A DNA stretch of 64,000 nucleotides from Gleimia sp. 6138-11-ORH1 (GTDB taxonomy: Bacteria; Actinomycetota; Actinomycetes; Actinomycetales; Actinomycetaceae): assembly GCF_024814355.1 (NCBI RefSeq), contig NZ_JANUXV010000001.1:558001-622000 (forward strand). Direction: 5' to 3'. Numbering within the stretch: position 1 is the stretch's first letter; each line of letters begins with the position of its first letter. Shown here in pieces: positions 10,288-19,820 of this stretch. The notes beneath the pieces were generated by a model that worked only from the letters and a program-made list of their open reading frames with translations, ran no database searches and was not told the origin of the DNA. The position numbers and the translations under genes were made by a program.

Positions 10288-11442
10288 ATGAGTTCACTCG
10301 CCGTTTCGACCACGAACTGTAGCTATTTTCAACGCAACCTGTGCCAGTCCTGCCCCCAAATAGACGTTGACTACGCTACACAAATCACTGAAAAAACCAC
10401 TAGCGTGCGTGAACTACTCCGCAAGATTCCCGCTGAAGCATGGCTTCCCACCCAGCAGTCGGCTCAGTTGAAGTTCAGAAATAAAGCAAAAATGGTTGTT
10501 TCCGGAACCGCAGCCAAACCTCTACTGGGGATCTTAGATCGTGAAAAACAAGGACAGGACTTAAGTGAATGTCCCCTATATAGTGACCGGATGCGGAAAC
10601 TATTTATCACATTGAAAAAGTGGATAACCACTTTAGGAATCAGCCCCTATAACGTAGACACTAAAAGCGGTGAACTAAAATACCTGCTCATCACAGAATC
10701 TCCAGCTGGAAAATTTATGCTTCGCTGGGTACTACGCTCTCACCGGCACGTGAAAAAACTGCAGCGTTTCATTCACCAGATGCGTAAAGACGAGCCAAAC
10801 CTTGAGTTAGTCAGTGTGAATATCCTGCCAACCCACGTGGCCTTAACCGAAGGTGAAGAAGAAATCATTCTTTTCGGCAAATATCTGGAAATCCCCTTAG
10901 GAGATGTGCAGATTCAGCTTCAACCCCGCTCTTTCTTCCAAACGAATAGTCAAATTGCGCTCGCCATGTACAGCCAAGCCCAACGTTGGGTAAAGGCTAT
11001 AAAACCTACGCAGGTACTCGATCTATTTTGCGGCGTAGGGGGGTTTGCCTTATTTATGGGACAGGTCTGCCAGCAGGTAGTTGGCGTAGAAATTTCAAAA
11101 CCCGCAGTTACCGCAGCGAAACTTGCCGCTCAAAAATCAAAGCTAACGCACGTAAAGTTCATCGCCGGTGACGCCACCCAAACCAGCAACTGGGAATCGC
11201 AGGCTTCCCTAAACGCTGAACTAATCTTAGTAAATCCGCCCCGCAGAGGGATCGGAGCAGAACTTTGTGAATGGTTAGAATCCTCAACTGCCAAACACCT
11301 GATATATTCAAGCTGTAACCCGCTCAGCTTAGCTAAAGACTTAGAACAACTACCGTCATTTAAAGCCATTCGAGCAAGAGTATTCGATATGTTCCCCGGC
11401 ACTAACCACGCCGAAGTAATGGTTTTATTAACACGCTGCTAG
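10288..11442 (+). CDS. rlmC: 23S rRNA (uracil-5-)-methyltransferase RlmC
   Basis: TrmA/RumB-family methyltransferase that methylates C5 of a uridine in 23S rRNA (U747 in E. coli). The start at 10288 (MSSLAVSTTNCSYFQRNLC) was chosen because a longer reading frame from 10156 would run through the tRNA-Pro gene. The N-terminal cysteines of a 4Fe-4S cluster are visible (CSYFQRNLCQSC and later CPLY). FRNKAKMVVSG, QPRSFFQTN, DLFCGVGGFALF (SAM binding) and VNPPRRGIG follow, with the catalytic cysteine in YSSCNP near the C-terminus. Length is 384 residues, near the family norm. The overall order matches E. coli RlmC closely. Confidence 0.9.
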   Translation: MSSLAVSTTNCSYFQRNLCQSCPQIDVDYATQITEKTTSVRELLRKIPAEAWLPTQQSAQLKFRNKAKMVVSGTAAKPLLGILDREKQGQDLSECPLYSDRMRKLFITLKKWITTLGISPYNVDTKSGELKYLLITESPAGKFMLRWVLRSHRHVKKLQRFIHQMRKDEPNLELVSVNILPTHVALTEGEEEIILFGKYLEIPLGDVQIQLQPRSFFQTNSQIALAMYSQAQRWVKAIKPTQVLDLFCGVGGFALFMGQVCQQVVGVEISKPAVTAAKLAAQKSKLTHVKFIAGDATQTSNWESQASLNAELILVNPPRRGIGAELCEWLESSTAKHLIYSSCNPLSLAKDLEQLPSFKAIRARVFDMFPGTNHAEVMVLLTRC

Positions 11443-11555
11443 TAAACAGCATCCACCCTAGTTTTGTGAAAAACGTTAAGATAAGTAGTGCTTTGTCAGG
11501 ATTACTCGCTATAGTAAACTTCTGAAATATTCCATACTTAAGAGAGTTTAGTTAA

Positions 11556-12824
11556 ATGCATGATTTTGGTTCATTATTCGTAATCTCTTTGATTGCCGTA
11601 ATAGCCCCGATCTTGGCACATATGATCCCAAAACGTTTCATTCCCGAAACCGTCCTCTTAGTAGTTTTCGGTATGCTTGCCGGCCCCTATGTACTGGGAT
11701 TGATCGAACTAACAGACTCAATTAAGTTACTTACTGAACTTGGTTTAGCTTTTCTCTTTCTATTAGCCGGCTACGAAATCGACGTTAGTGAAATGCGTGG
11801 AAAGCGTGGATTATCCGCCCTCGGAGGCTGGGTAGCGACCTTTCTCATTGCGCTTGTATCAATCCACCTGGTCGCAGGTTTAACTGGTTATATTGAAAGC
11901 GTCGCCGTAGCAATCGCCTTTTCAGCAACCGCCCTGGGAACTCTCATCCCGATTCTCAAAGAACGTGGCCTAATGAAAAGCAATGTCGGCTTAGACGTAC
12001 TTGCCCACGGCACCTTCGGTGAACTCGGCCCAATTATTGCCATGGCACTACTTCTTTCAGTCAGATCCGCCTGGGATACCGTCCTAATCCTCACCCTATT
12101 CCTAGGGGTGTCAGTGGCCCTCGCAATAGTTCCATTAAAGGCACGCGACGCCGGTTTGCGATTAGTTAAACTAATCCATCTAAAAGCTGAAACCACCGCA
12201 CAAACTACCGTTCGTTTAACTGTCACCCTCATGGTTGGTCTTGTCCTCTTAGCCTACACATTCGACCTAGATGTTGTTCTGGGAGCGTTCGCTGCCGGAT
12301 TCATTATCCGCACTGTCCTGCCCACAGGACGGGAAGAATTAGAGCATAAACTTGACGGACTGGCCTACGGGTTTTTAATTCCACTATTTTTCATCACCTC
12401 AGGAGCTTCAATTAACGTCACCACCGTACTGGAGCTACCTTGGCTTCTAGCAGCCGTAGTTTTCGGACTGCTCGTTGTCCGCGCCATCCCAGTGTTCATC
12501 TCAACCTACTTCACAGTAGAGGCATCTGCATACACAACCAGAGATCGACTCACGATTGCATTCTACGCCACCACCTCACTGCCCATCATCGTCGCCGTTA
12601 CCCACGTTGCCTCAGAAGCCGGGGCAATGGGGCCGCGGGCCGCATCAATCCTGGTGGCAGGTGGCGCCCTATCAGTACTTATCATGCCACTTTTGGCATC
12701 ACTCTCATACAGTGCCGCAGAAGCGCTCCCAATCAATAAATCACTTGATAAATTCCGTACTTTCCGCAGTTCCCGCCCCATCCAAAACACATCATCTGCG
12801 GTCAGAAGAATGGGGAAGCGGTAA
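11556..12824 (+). CDS. CPA2-family cation:proton antiporter
   Basis: Integral membrane protein of 422 residues with about 12 hydrophobic segments, of the monovalent cation:proton antiporter-2 / Na_H_Exchanger family. It opens with MHDFGSLFVISLIAVIAPILA and has ELGLAFLFLLAGYEID (a conserved CPA2 segment) near 65-80 and DLDVVLGAFAAGFIIR in the middle. There is no C-terminal TrkA-N domain, so the protein is the membrane core only. The transported ion (Na+ or K+) cannot be read from sequence. A 113-bp gap separates it from rlmC, so it probably has its own promoter. Confidence 0.85.
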   Translation: MHDFGSLFVISLIAVIAPILAHMIPKRFIPETVLLVVFGMLAGPYVLGLIELTDSIKLLTELGLAFLFLLAGYEIDVSEMRGKRGLSALGGWVATFLIALVSIHLVAGLTGYIESVAVAIAFSATALGTLIPILKERGLMKSNVGLDVLAHGTFGELGPIIAMALLLSVRSAWDTVLILTLFLGVSVALAIVPLKARDAGLRLVKLIHLKAETTAQTTVRLTVTLMVGLVLLAYTFDLDVVLGAFAAGFIIRTVLPTGREELEHKLDGLAYGFLIPLFFITSGASINVTTVLELPWLLAAVVFGLLVVRAIPVFISTYFTVEASAYTTRDRLTIAFYATTSLPIIVAVTHVASEAGAMGPRAASILVAGGALSVLIMPLLASLSYSAAEALPINKSLDKFRTFRSSRPIQNTSSAVRRMGKR

Positions 12825-12877
12825 AGGCAAATCGAACGCACTGCGTTAGGGCAGAACAACACTTAGAAATAATCGAT

Positions 12878-12883
12878 TAGAAT
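12878..12883 (+). promoter_or_regulatory. -10 element of pepN, leaderless type
   Basis: TAGAAT lies 7 nt before the ATG of pepN and no ribosome binding site is visible between them. This spacing puts the transcription start at the A of the start codon. No good -35 hexamer is seen, which is common for leaderless actinobacterial promoters. Confidence 0.45.
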
Positions 12884-12890
12884 AGTCTGT

Positions 12891-15503
12891 ATGCAGACAA
12901 TTACCCGCGTTGAAGCATTAGCACGTGCCAATGCCATCACCCTCGATACTATTTCAGTTGCCCTCGACCTAAGTAAAAGTGAAGACAAAGAGCAACTCAC
13001 CTTTCCCTCATTTACAACCTTAAAATTTAGCAGCCAAGTTTCCGAAACTTTCATTGATCTGGTGGCCGCGGAAGTCGCCGGGGTAAAAGTAAATGGAAAA
13101 CCTGCTGATTATAGCTATAACGGAAGTCGGGTAGAGTTAAAAAATCTTCCAATCAATCAACCGATTGAAGTTGAAATCCTGGCAAGTTGCAGCTATTCAA
13201 CCACAGGTGAAGGACTACATCGTTACTTCGATGCAGAAGATAATAAAACCTATCTTTATACTCATTTTGAGCCAACCGATGCAAGGCGTGTCTTTGCCTG
13301 CTTCGATCAACCCGGGATGAAAGCCCGCTGGCAATTCACCGTAACGGCACCAGCTGAATGGGTAGTAGTCCACAACACTAAAGAAACCACCCGCGAACTG
13401 CTCGAAAATAATCAAGCACTGATTTCCTTCCTTCCCACCCTCCCGCTTTCTTCCTACATAGTCGCTGTCGTAGCGGGTCCTTACGCAAAATTTACCGATG
13501 GGACATGGCAAGCAAGCGCAGCAGATACCCCTGCTGTAGAAATCGAATTAGGGCTTTACTGCCGCCAAAGTCTGGCTCCCTACTTCGATGTAGCTGACGT
13601 ATTCAAACAAACCCGCGCAGGCTTTGATTTCTTCCACGCCAATTACGGGCTAACTTATCCTTGGGGAAAATACGATCAGGTGTACGTTCCCGAATACAAC
13701 ATCGGAGCAATGGAAAACCCCGGGTGTGTCACTTTCAACGAACAGTTCATTAGTCGCGGAACGCCCTCGGAAGCACATAAGCAAAAACGTGCCAACGTGA
13801 TCTTCCACGAAATGTGCCATATGTGGTTCGGAGATCTTGTAACCCCAGCTTGGTGGGACGACCTGTGGTTAAAAGAATCTTTCGCCGATAACCAAGGTTC
13901 TTTTGGACTGGCAGCTAATACCGAGTATCAAGGAGAATGGGCAGCTTTTGCAGCTGGAAGAAAAGAATGGGCTTATTTGCAGGACCAGCTTCCCACCACC
14001 CACCCAATTGCCGCCGAAATTCCAGATGTAGAAGCAGCTATCCAAAACTTTGATGGAATAACCTACGCCAAAGGCGCTTCAGTTCTTAAACAGTTAGTTG
14101 CCTATTTGGGGGAAGAAATTTTCTTTGCCGGCGCAAGAAAATACTTTAAACGACACGCCTTTGGCTCTGCCTCAATGCAGGATTTGCTAAACGCCTTAAC
14201 TGAAGCTGCCAACGAAGCCGGAGTGAATGACCGCGACTTAGAAACCTGGCAGCAGGCTTGGATAAATACGGCCAGCCCCTCACGCCTAAAATTACAGCGC
14301 TTAGCAAATAATCAGGGACTTAGGCTAACTCAAAGTTGTACCGAGGCCACCACCGGGAAGAAAATCCTCCGCCCTCATGCTCTGCAGCTAGGATTTTACG
14401 ATGGAGATGGAAAGCTACTTGCAAAAACTAAAGTAGAACTTACGGGCGAATCTATTGACGTAGATTATCCGATAGCTGCTTCACAGGTAGCCTTTGTCCT
14501 TCCTAACGATGATGACCTAACCTACGCGATTATTGATTTAGATGACGATGCTTTAGATTACTGCCAAAATAATCTCTCAAAGCTACCTACATCACTTACG
14601 CGAGCCGTTGTTTGGTCAGCGCTTTGGGCAGCAGTCCGAGCCTGTAAACTTTCAGCGCAAGATTATTTAATGACAGTAGCTAAACACCTTCGGGCAGAAA
14701 CTGAGTTTGCCGTTGTTAAGAGTATTTTTGATCAGGTACAGCAGACGATACGTTTCTATCTGCCCGCCCCGCTACGCGATGATTTTGGGGTTGCTTTAAT
14801 CGACGATCTGATTACCACTGCACTGGAAATAGAAGATAAAGCCTTACAACAAGAATGGGTTAATAATCTTTCTAAACTTGTTGCTTACCTGGGTCGGTGC
14901 AGTCAGCTCCAGGCCGATTTCTTAATGCGGGTGATCGGTGCACGCGATTTTAGTTTTGACATTGGACCAACTTTAAAGTGGCAGGCGATTGTTTCGGCAA
15001 CTGCCCATAGTCTGATCACATTGGAAGAGTTAGACGCATACTACCGGGCGGATCCTTCAGGAGAAGCAAGCTTAGCAACCTTAAAATCTAAAGCAGCTAT
15101 CCCGCAGCGGAACAGCAGATTAGAGGCGTGGGATCAGATAATTAATGGCGAACTAACTAATACCCAGCTAACTGCCATTTTAGAAGGACTACAAATTTCT
15201 GGAACGAAACCTGGTGTGGTTGGATTTGCCGGAGAGTTCTTTGGCTCTGTCTTAGATTACTGGCAGCAGCACTCTTTCGTAATGGGAACCAGATTTGTTA
15301 CCGGCGCCTACCCATTAGCCGTAGATGCCACCAATAAAGAAAATACCGACGCTTTATTATATATCGCGCGCAATTTCTTAGAATCATTCGTCGATGCTCC
15401 GCACGCTCTTACTCGACTGATGATTGAAAATGAGTATCAGCTAAAACTAGCCGTGCAGATTCAAAGACACTGGTTAGCATTAAACGATGAGAATAATAGA
15501 TGA
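12891..15503 (+). CDS. pepN: Aminopeptidase N (M1 family)
   Basis: Cytoplasmic zinc metallopeptidase of 870 residues that removes N-terminal amino acids from peptides. It opens with MQTITRVEALARANAI, the usual start of actinobacterial PepN. The exopeptidase motif NIGAMENPG is near residue 270. The zinc site HEMCH (near 306) is followed 18 residues later by the third ligand in WLKESFAD. The C-terminal ERAP1-like helical domain is complete. The stop overlaps the start of the next gene (ATGA at 15500-15503), so the DUF881 genes may be read from the same transcript. Confidence 0.96.
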   Translation: MQTITRVEALARANAITLDTISVALDLSKSEDKEQLTFPSFTTLKFSSQVSETFIDLVAAEVAGVKVNGKPADYSYNGSRVELKNLPINQPIEVEILASCSYSTTGEGLHRYFDAEDNKTYLYTHFEPTDARRVFACFDQPGMKARWQFTVTAPAEWVVVHNTKETTRELLENNQALISFLPTLPLSSYIVAVVAGPYAKFTDGTWQASAADTPAVEIELGLYCRQSLAPYFDVADVFKQTRAGFDFFHANYGLTYPWGKYDQVYVPEYNIGAMENPGCVTFNEQFISRGTPSEAHKQKRANVIFHEMCHMWFGDLVTPAWWDDLWLKESFADNQGSFGLAANTEYQGEWAAFAAGRKEWAYLQDQLPTTHPIAAEIPDVEAAIQNFDGITYAKGASVLKQLVAYLGEEIFFAGARKYFKRHAFGSASMQDLLNALTEAANEAGVNDRDLETWQQAWINTASPSRLKLQRLANNQGLRLTQSCTEATTGKKILRPHALQLGFYDGDGKLLAKTKVELTGESIDVDYPIAASQVAFVLPNDDDLTYAIIDLDDDALDYCQNNLSKLPTSLTRAVVWSALWAAVRACKLSAQDYLMTVAKHLRAETEFAVVKSIFDQVQQTIRFYLPAPLRDDFGVALIDDLITTALEIEDKALQQEWVNNLSKLVAYLGRCSQLQADFLMRVIGARDFSFDIGPTLKWQAIVSATAHSLITLEELDAYYRADPSGEASLATLKSKAAIPQRNSRLEAWDQIINGELTNTQLTAILEGLQISGTKPGVVGFAGEFFGSVLDYWQQHSFVMGTRFVTGAYPLAVDATNKENTDALLYIARNFLESFVDAPHALTRLMIENEYQLKLAVQIQRHWLALNDENNR

Positions 15504-16417
15504 AAGATTCTGAAGAAGTAGCCGATCAACCTGTAGCTACCGTAGTAGAGTCGGTAGCTACAGGTGATTTGCCTGCTTCTCAAGATGGTGATTTGCCCGC
15601 TTCTCAAGATTCAGTGCCATATCCTTTTAGGTCGACAGCCCAAGACTCGATGAGTTTACTTTCGGCTTTACTTTATGATCCTTTGAATTACGGGTATTCT
15701 GATGTTTCTAAAGAGGAACGCGTTACCAGTAGCTATGAGAAAACGCTGATTTTTGTACTTGCGGTAATTATTGCCGCGGTAAGTACTTTGGGAATCAGAT
15801 TTTTAGTTGCTTCTCGAGCTGAAAAAGAGGCTACCCATCAGCAACTTTTAACCCAGGTGCGCAATATGCATAGCAGGGGAGAAGCTACTTTAGGGCAGGT
15901 AAAGGCAATAGAAAGTGAGATTGAAAGCTTAACTTCCCTTGAAAAAGTTACTTCAGAAGTTCCCCCAGCTTTCCTGGCTGCTTCCCACACTGTTGCATTA
16001 CGCGGGCCAGGGATTAAAATAATCCTCGCTAATGGGGAAACTGATCTTTATGATAGTGATGTTCAAGATCAGGATCTTCGTCTGCTGCTTAACGAGCTTT
16101 GGCGTTCTAAAGCTGAGGCAATTGCTATCAATGGAATTCGGATTGGTCCCCATACGCCGGTACGTACTGCCGGATCGTCAGTCTTAGTGAACTTTCAACC
16201 GGTTGCATCCCCCTATGAAATAACTGCGATTGGTTCCAGTGGGGAGCTTACTAAAGGGGTTACTACCGGGATTACCGGAGCTTATTTTAGTGACCTGTAT
16301 GAGGATTTTGGGATTACGCTGCAGGTTATTTCCCAAGATGATTTGCTGTTACCTGCCACGCGGATTACTAAAACTAACTTACAATTAATTGAAGTAGTGA
16401 AAGAGGAAGATCGATGA
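15500..16417 (+). CDS. DUF881 family membrane-anchored protein
   Basis: Unknown function. The 305-residue protein has a long low-complexity N-terminal region with a short repeat (GDLPASQD twice), one hydrophobic segment (about 75-97, LIFVLAVIIAAVSTLGIRFLV) and a coiled-coil-like stretch. The extracytoplasmic DUF881 domain contains VALRGPGIKIILANGE, ELWRSKAEAIAINGIRIGPHTPV and SPYEITAIG. It is the first of three adjacent genes (DUF881, sbp, DUF881) conserved together next to garA in many Actinobacteria. This suggests a shared envelope role that has not been defined. The ends overlap both neighbours by ATGA. Confidence 0.85.
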   Translation: MKDSEEVADQPVATVVESVATGDLPASQDGDLPASQDSVPYPFRSTAQDSMSLLSALLYDPLNYGYSDVSKEERVTSSYEKTLIFVLAVIIAAVSTLGIRFLVASRAEKEATHQQLLTQVRNMHSRGEATLGQVKAIESEIESLTSLEKVTSEVPPAFLAASHTVALRGPGIKIILANGETDLYDSDVQDQDLRLLLNELWRSKAEAIAINGIRIGPHTPVRTAGSSVLVNFQPVASPYEITAIGSSGELTKGVTTGITGAYFSDLYEDFGITLQVISQDDLLLPATRITKTNLQLIEVVKEEDR

Positions 16418-16746
16418 TTGCAATTTTTGGACTCATTTTAGGGATTTTCCTGGGAATTTGGTTTGATCCGGTTATCCCATTGGCAATTCAACCTTACCTG
16501 CCGGTGGCAGTAGTTGCTGCTATTGATGCACTTTTTGGGGCTGGACGGGCGTACTTAGAAGATCGCTTCAATGAGAGAGTTTTTATTGTCTCTTTTAGCT
16601 GGAATGTGATTGTGGCGGCGCTATTAGTATTCTTAGGTGTCCAGCTGGGAGTAGGTTCCGCGATGACCACCGCGGTTGTCGTAGTGTTAGGGATCCGTAT
16701 CTTCTCAAATACTGCGGCGATTCGTCGTTCAATTTTGGGAGCCTAA
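16414..16746 (+). CDS. sbp: Small basic protein (Sbp/DUF1290) membrane protein
   Basis: A 110-residue, mostly hydrophobic protein of the DUF1290 (small basic protein) family, with about three transmembrane segments. The conserved centre VAVVAAIDALFGAGRAYLEDRFNERVFIVSF is clear. Homologues sit in the division-gene cluster of Firmicutes and between the two DUF881 genes in Actinobacteria; the function is unknown. It overlaps the upstream DUF881 gene by ATGA, and its stop abuts the ATG of the next gene (TAAATG), so the trio is one transcription unit. Confidence 0.85.
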   Translation: MIAIFGLILGIFLGIWFDPVIPLAIQPYLPVAVVAAIDALFGAGRAYLEDRFNERVFIVSFSWNVIVAALLVFLGVQLGVGSAMTTAVVVVLGIRIFSNTAAIRRSILGA

Positions 16747-17487
16747 ATGAATCAGTCTGATAAATCTACCTTGCAGAAATTAAAGCCTTTTTTAACTTTC
16801 AGGTTTAGTGCAGTTCAGTTAATCATTGCCCTGATGCTTTTTATTCTAGGTTGGGCAATGGTTACTCAGATTAAATTGCAACGCTCGGATCCTTTCGATG
16901 GTTTACCGGAGGCGCAATTGGTGACAATTCTTGACGATCTTTCTGCAAATGAGCTTGCTTTGCGTGAGGAAAAAGCCCGTTTGGAAGTTGAGTTAGCTAA
17001 TTTAAAGAATGAGTACTCTAAAGCAGAGGCAGCGGAAAAAGCGATTGCTAGAGAACGGGAGTTGGCAGAGATTTCCGCTGGGGTGGTTCCGGTGGAAGGC
17101 CCGGGATTGATCATGACTATTGTTGATCCTGATAATCAGGCTCGGGTCCAAAATTTCGTGATGGTTTTGGGGGAGTTGCGCAATGCGGGGGCTGAGGGAG
17201 TTTCACTTAATGGGATTAGGGTGAATGCCTCTACCTATATTGAGAAGGGTGATCGGGGCATCTTAGTTAATGGAATTCCTATTTCCAGTCCCTATGTGTT
17301 TAGCATTATTGGTGATGCTGATACGATTCAGCCGGCCTTAGAAATTGCGCGCGGTGCAGGGCAGCAGTTTCGGGCGCGCGGGGCGACAGTTTCTTACCTT
17401 AGAGTTGATTCTTTGCAGATTCTTGAAGTAGCCTTGGTTCCTACTTTAAAATATGGGAAGATTGTTGAATCAGAACCACGTAGCTAA
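16747..17487 (+). CDS. DUF881 family membrane-anchored protein (second)
   Basis: Second DUF881 protein of the trio, 246 residues. One transmembrane segment near residues 18-38 (FSAVQLIIALMLFILGWAMV) is followed by a predicted coiled coil (ELALREEKARLEVELANLKN). The DUF881 domain has VEGPGLIMTIVDP, ELRNAGAEGVSLNGIRVN and SPYVFSIIG. It shares motifs with the first DUF881 protein (RGPGIKI, AIAINGIRI), so the two are paralogues. Molecular role unknown. Confidence 0.85.
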   Translation: MNQSDKSTLQKLKPFLTFRFSAVQLIIALMLFILGWAMVTQIKLQRSDPFDGLPEAQLVTILDDLSANELALREEKARLEVELANLKNEYSKAEAAEKAIARERELAEISAGVVPVEGPGLIMTIVDPDNQARVQNFVMVLGELRNAGAEGVSLNGIRVNASTYIEKGDRGILVNGIPISSPYVFSIIGDADTIQPALEIARGAGQQFRARGATVSYLRVDSLQILEVALVPTLKYGKIVESEPRS

Positions 17488-17555
17488 AATATCTTTTAAG
17501 GCTTAAACTATTACTTAAAGGTTAATCTTTCAAATACTGAGGTGAGGAGAGCAAT

Positions 17556-17993
17556 ATGAGCGAAACCAATTTACCGGATCCTTCAGAAACTAGCATTTTT
17601 GGCGCTTTGGGAACGGGGATTGAAGCTGATGACACTTTTGTTACTCCGGCACTATCTGCCCACGATCGCGCTGCGGTAGAGGCTCTGCCAGCAGGATCGG
17701 CTCTGTTAATCGTCCAGCGCGGCCCAAATTCAGGTGCCAGGTTCCTTTTAGATGAAGATCAAATCGTTGCTGGTCGCAGCCCACAGGCAGATATCTTTTT
17801 AGATGACGTAACTGTTTCGCGTAAACACTGCGAATTCAAAGTGCATGAAAATGGTTTCTTAGTTAGAGACCTGGGGTCTTTAAATGGCACCTACGTCAAT
17901 CGGGAACGATCTGAAGTTACCGTCCTACAAGCCGGTGACGAAGTACAGATTGGCAAGTACAGATTGACTTACCATCCTTCACCTGCGCAGTAA
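17556..17993 (+). CDS. garA: FHA-domain protein GarA/OdhI
   Basis: Small forkhead-associated protein of 145 residues. Its orthologues (GarA in mycobacteria, OdhI in corynebacteria) inhibit 2-oxoglutarate dehydrogenase and regulate glutamate metabolism, controlled by Ser/Thr kinases. The FHA domain (about 65-135) has the phosphothreonine-binding residues in IVAGRSPQADIFLDDVTVSRKHCEF and GSLNGTYVNRE. The N-terminus carries PSETSIFGAL, which matches the position of the kinase-target ETTSVF motif but with a single Thr. GGTGAGGAG gives a strong ribosome binding site. Neighbours (DUF881 trio before, FtsR-like MerR after) match the mycobacterial order. Confidence 0.92.
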   Translation: MSETNLPDPSETSIFGALGTGIEADDTFVTPALSAHDRAAVEALPAGSALLIVQRGPNSGARFLLDEDQIVAGRSPQADIFLDDVTVSRKHCEFKVHENGFLVRDLGSLNGTYVNRERSEVTVLQAGDEVQIGKYRLTYHPSPAQ

Positions 17994-18067
17994 GTCAACT
18001 TGCTGGGCAGTGAAAGCCTTAATCTGTTATTTAAAACCCTAAGTATTTAATGCGAATCTTTTAATAT

Positions 18068-18832
18068 ATGTCTGCAAATAGAACTTCCTCTTCCAAAAAA
18101 CCAGTCGTTAATGAACCTCTAACGACTTCCTGGCCCCACGATTTCTCTCAAGAACCTGAGTTTAACATTGGTTATGTTTTAACTGAGGTGAAAAAAGAAT
18201 TTCCGGCGCTTTCAACTTCTAAGTTACGTTTTCTAGAAGACTCGGGTTTACTGTCTCCACACCGGTCAGAAACCGGGTACCGGAAATACTCTTTAGCTAA
18301 TATTGAGCGGATTCGTTATATTCTCACGTTGCAGCGCGATAAATTCCTCCCACTTAAACTTATTCACGAGAAACTCCAGGGACTTGATGCGGGAGTTGAT
18401 GTGGCTGAGATTCTTCCGCGTACGCGGGTAGTGGCAGCTGGTGGGGTAGTGTCTGCACCAAAGAATGATTATGTGACAGTTAGAGAGCTTTGCGATCTGA
18501 CTGGGGCAACCAAAAACCAGGTGGAAGAATTAACTCAGATTGGTTTAATTTCTCCAGATACTGCGGGTTACTTTCCGGCATTAAGTGTGCGGGTAGTTAA
18601 TATCTGTCTGCAGTTGCAGCAGCTTGGCATTCCGGCTCGCAATGTGCGTACGGTGAAAACGGCGGCAGCAAGACACGCTGACTTAATTGACCAGGTTGTT
18701 TCTTATACTCGAGGGCGGAACCGGTCTAACGATCGTGAGAAAGCCTATGCGGAGGCGCGTGATCTGGGAGTGGTATTGAATCAATTGCATGAGGAACTGC
18801 TTCGAATTGAGATAGATAAACTTAACCGTTGA
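18068..18832 (+). CDS. ftsR: MerR-family regulator FtsR
   Basis: DNA-binding protein of 254 residues with an N-terminal MerR winged helix (about 35-100: FNIGYVLTEVKKEFPALSTSKLRFLEDSGLLSPHRSETGYRKYS). A second helix-turn-helix-like part follows (VTVRELCDLTGATKNQVEELTQIGLI). Orthologues (Rv1828; FtsR in Corynebacterium, an activator of ftsZ) always follow garA, as here. No cysteine effector site like that of metal-sensing MerR proteins is seen, so it probably responds to another signal. The start has no clear ribosome binding site. Confidence 0.85.
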   Translation: MSANRTSSSKKPVVNEPLTTSWPHDFSQEPEFNIGYVLTEVKKEFPALSTSKLRFLEDSGLLSPHRSETGYRKYSLANIERIRYILTLQRDKFLPLKLIHEKLQGLDAGVDVAEILPRTRVVAAGGVVSAPKNDYVTVRELCDLTGATKNQVEELTQIGLISPDTAGYFPALSVRVVNICLQLQQLGIPARNVRTVKTAAARHADLIDQVVSYTRGRNRSNDREKAYAEARDLGVVLNQLHEELLRIEIDKLNR

Positions 18833-18995
18833 GGTACGGATTAACTTTTGGTTCCTTTACTTAAGTTTTATAACGAATAAGTCTCAACTTGAACTTTAAG
18901 GTTAGACTCGCCGAGTTAAGATCTTACAGTTCAGTAGAGTAGACCGTAAGGTAAAGATAAGTAAAGTACCGATCCAATAAATGTAGGAGCAAGAA

Positions 18996-19571
18996 ATGGC
19001 TAACGCCCCCGAAGCGCAGAGTAATAAGTCTGCACCAGAGCCTTATCAGGGCGTGCTTTTCGGAGGATCCTTAGATAATGTTGGCCCAGATACAGGGTAT
19101 CGGGGTAAAGTAGCCGCGCAAGCTGCTTCAATTACCTATCGACAGCTAGATTACTGGGCGCGCACCGGATTAGTAGAACCCTCAATCCGTACTGCACATG
19201 GGTCAGGCTCCCAGCGGCTTTACTCCTTTAGGGACATTTTGGTTCTTAAGGTAGTTAAGCGTTTATTGGATACGGGCGTTTCCTTACAGCAGATTCGTGA
19301 AGCTGTGGCCCATCTGAAAAATCGTGGGGTAGCGGATCTTTCTACAATTACTTTGATGAGTGATGGAGCATCAGTTTACGAATGTCGTTCTCGGGATGAG
19401 ATGATTGACCTGATTGAAGGCGGTCAGGGAGTATTCGGGATTGCAGTTGGGAAAGTCTGGCGCGAGATTGAAGGTACTTTGGCTGAGCTTCCCACCGAAG
19501 AACTTGATGGTAACGTTGTGTTATTTGATGAGCTGGCGCAGCGACGCCGAGCTAAGCGTACCGCCTCGTAA
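18996..19571 (+). CDS. MerR-family transcriptional regulator (Rv1830-like)
   Basis: Regulator of 191 residues. The N-terminal region contains the winged helix ASITYRQLDYWARTGLVEPSIRTAHGSGSQRLYSFRDILVLKVVKRLLDTGVSLQQIREAV, and the C-terminal half (SVYECRSRDEMIDLIEGGQGVFGIAVGKVWREIEG) is shared by the second MerR gene of the garA cluster in Actinobacteria. The bifunctional nuclease gene that separates the two MerR genes in mycobacteria is missing; the 163-bp gap holds no gene. GTAGGAGC gives a good ribosome binding site. Targets unknown. Confidence 0.8.
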   Translation: MANAPEAQSNKSAPEPYQGVLFGGSLDNVGPDTGYRGKVAAQAASITYRQLDYWARTGLVEPSIRTAHGSGSQRLYSFRDILVLKVVKRLLDTGVSLQQIREAVAHLKNRGVADLSTITLMSDGASVYECRSRDEMIDLIEGGQGVFGIAVGKVWREIEGTLAELPTEELDGNVVLFDELAQRRRAKRTAS

Positions 19572-19596
19572 AGTTTTTACAGAATCAGATCTGTAT

Positions 19597-19647
19597 AAAG
19601 GGGCAGAGGGGTCACCAAAAAGTGTTGCGGGTGAGTCTCTGCCCCTT
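19597..19647 (+). terminator. Hairpin terminator after the MerR gene
   Basis: AAAGGGGCAGAG (19597-19608) pairs with CTCTGCCCCTT (19637-19647), and inner TCACC/GGTGA can extend the stem. It lies 26 bp after the MerR stop. The T-tract is weak, as often seen in this window. Confidence 0.7.
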
Positions 19648-19820
19648 AACTTTAAATATCTAAATCTGACATAATGTACATTATCGGATTGAAGGGTATT
19701 TTTGTAGACTGACTTTTACCTACTAATGCAAGAAAAATAACTAGCCCCCTCCCAAACCCCGCTTATTATTTGCGATAATCAATCCAGCAACAAATTACAT
19801 AAATAGAAAGTTGGTTCACC

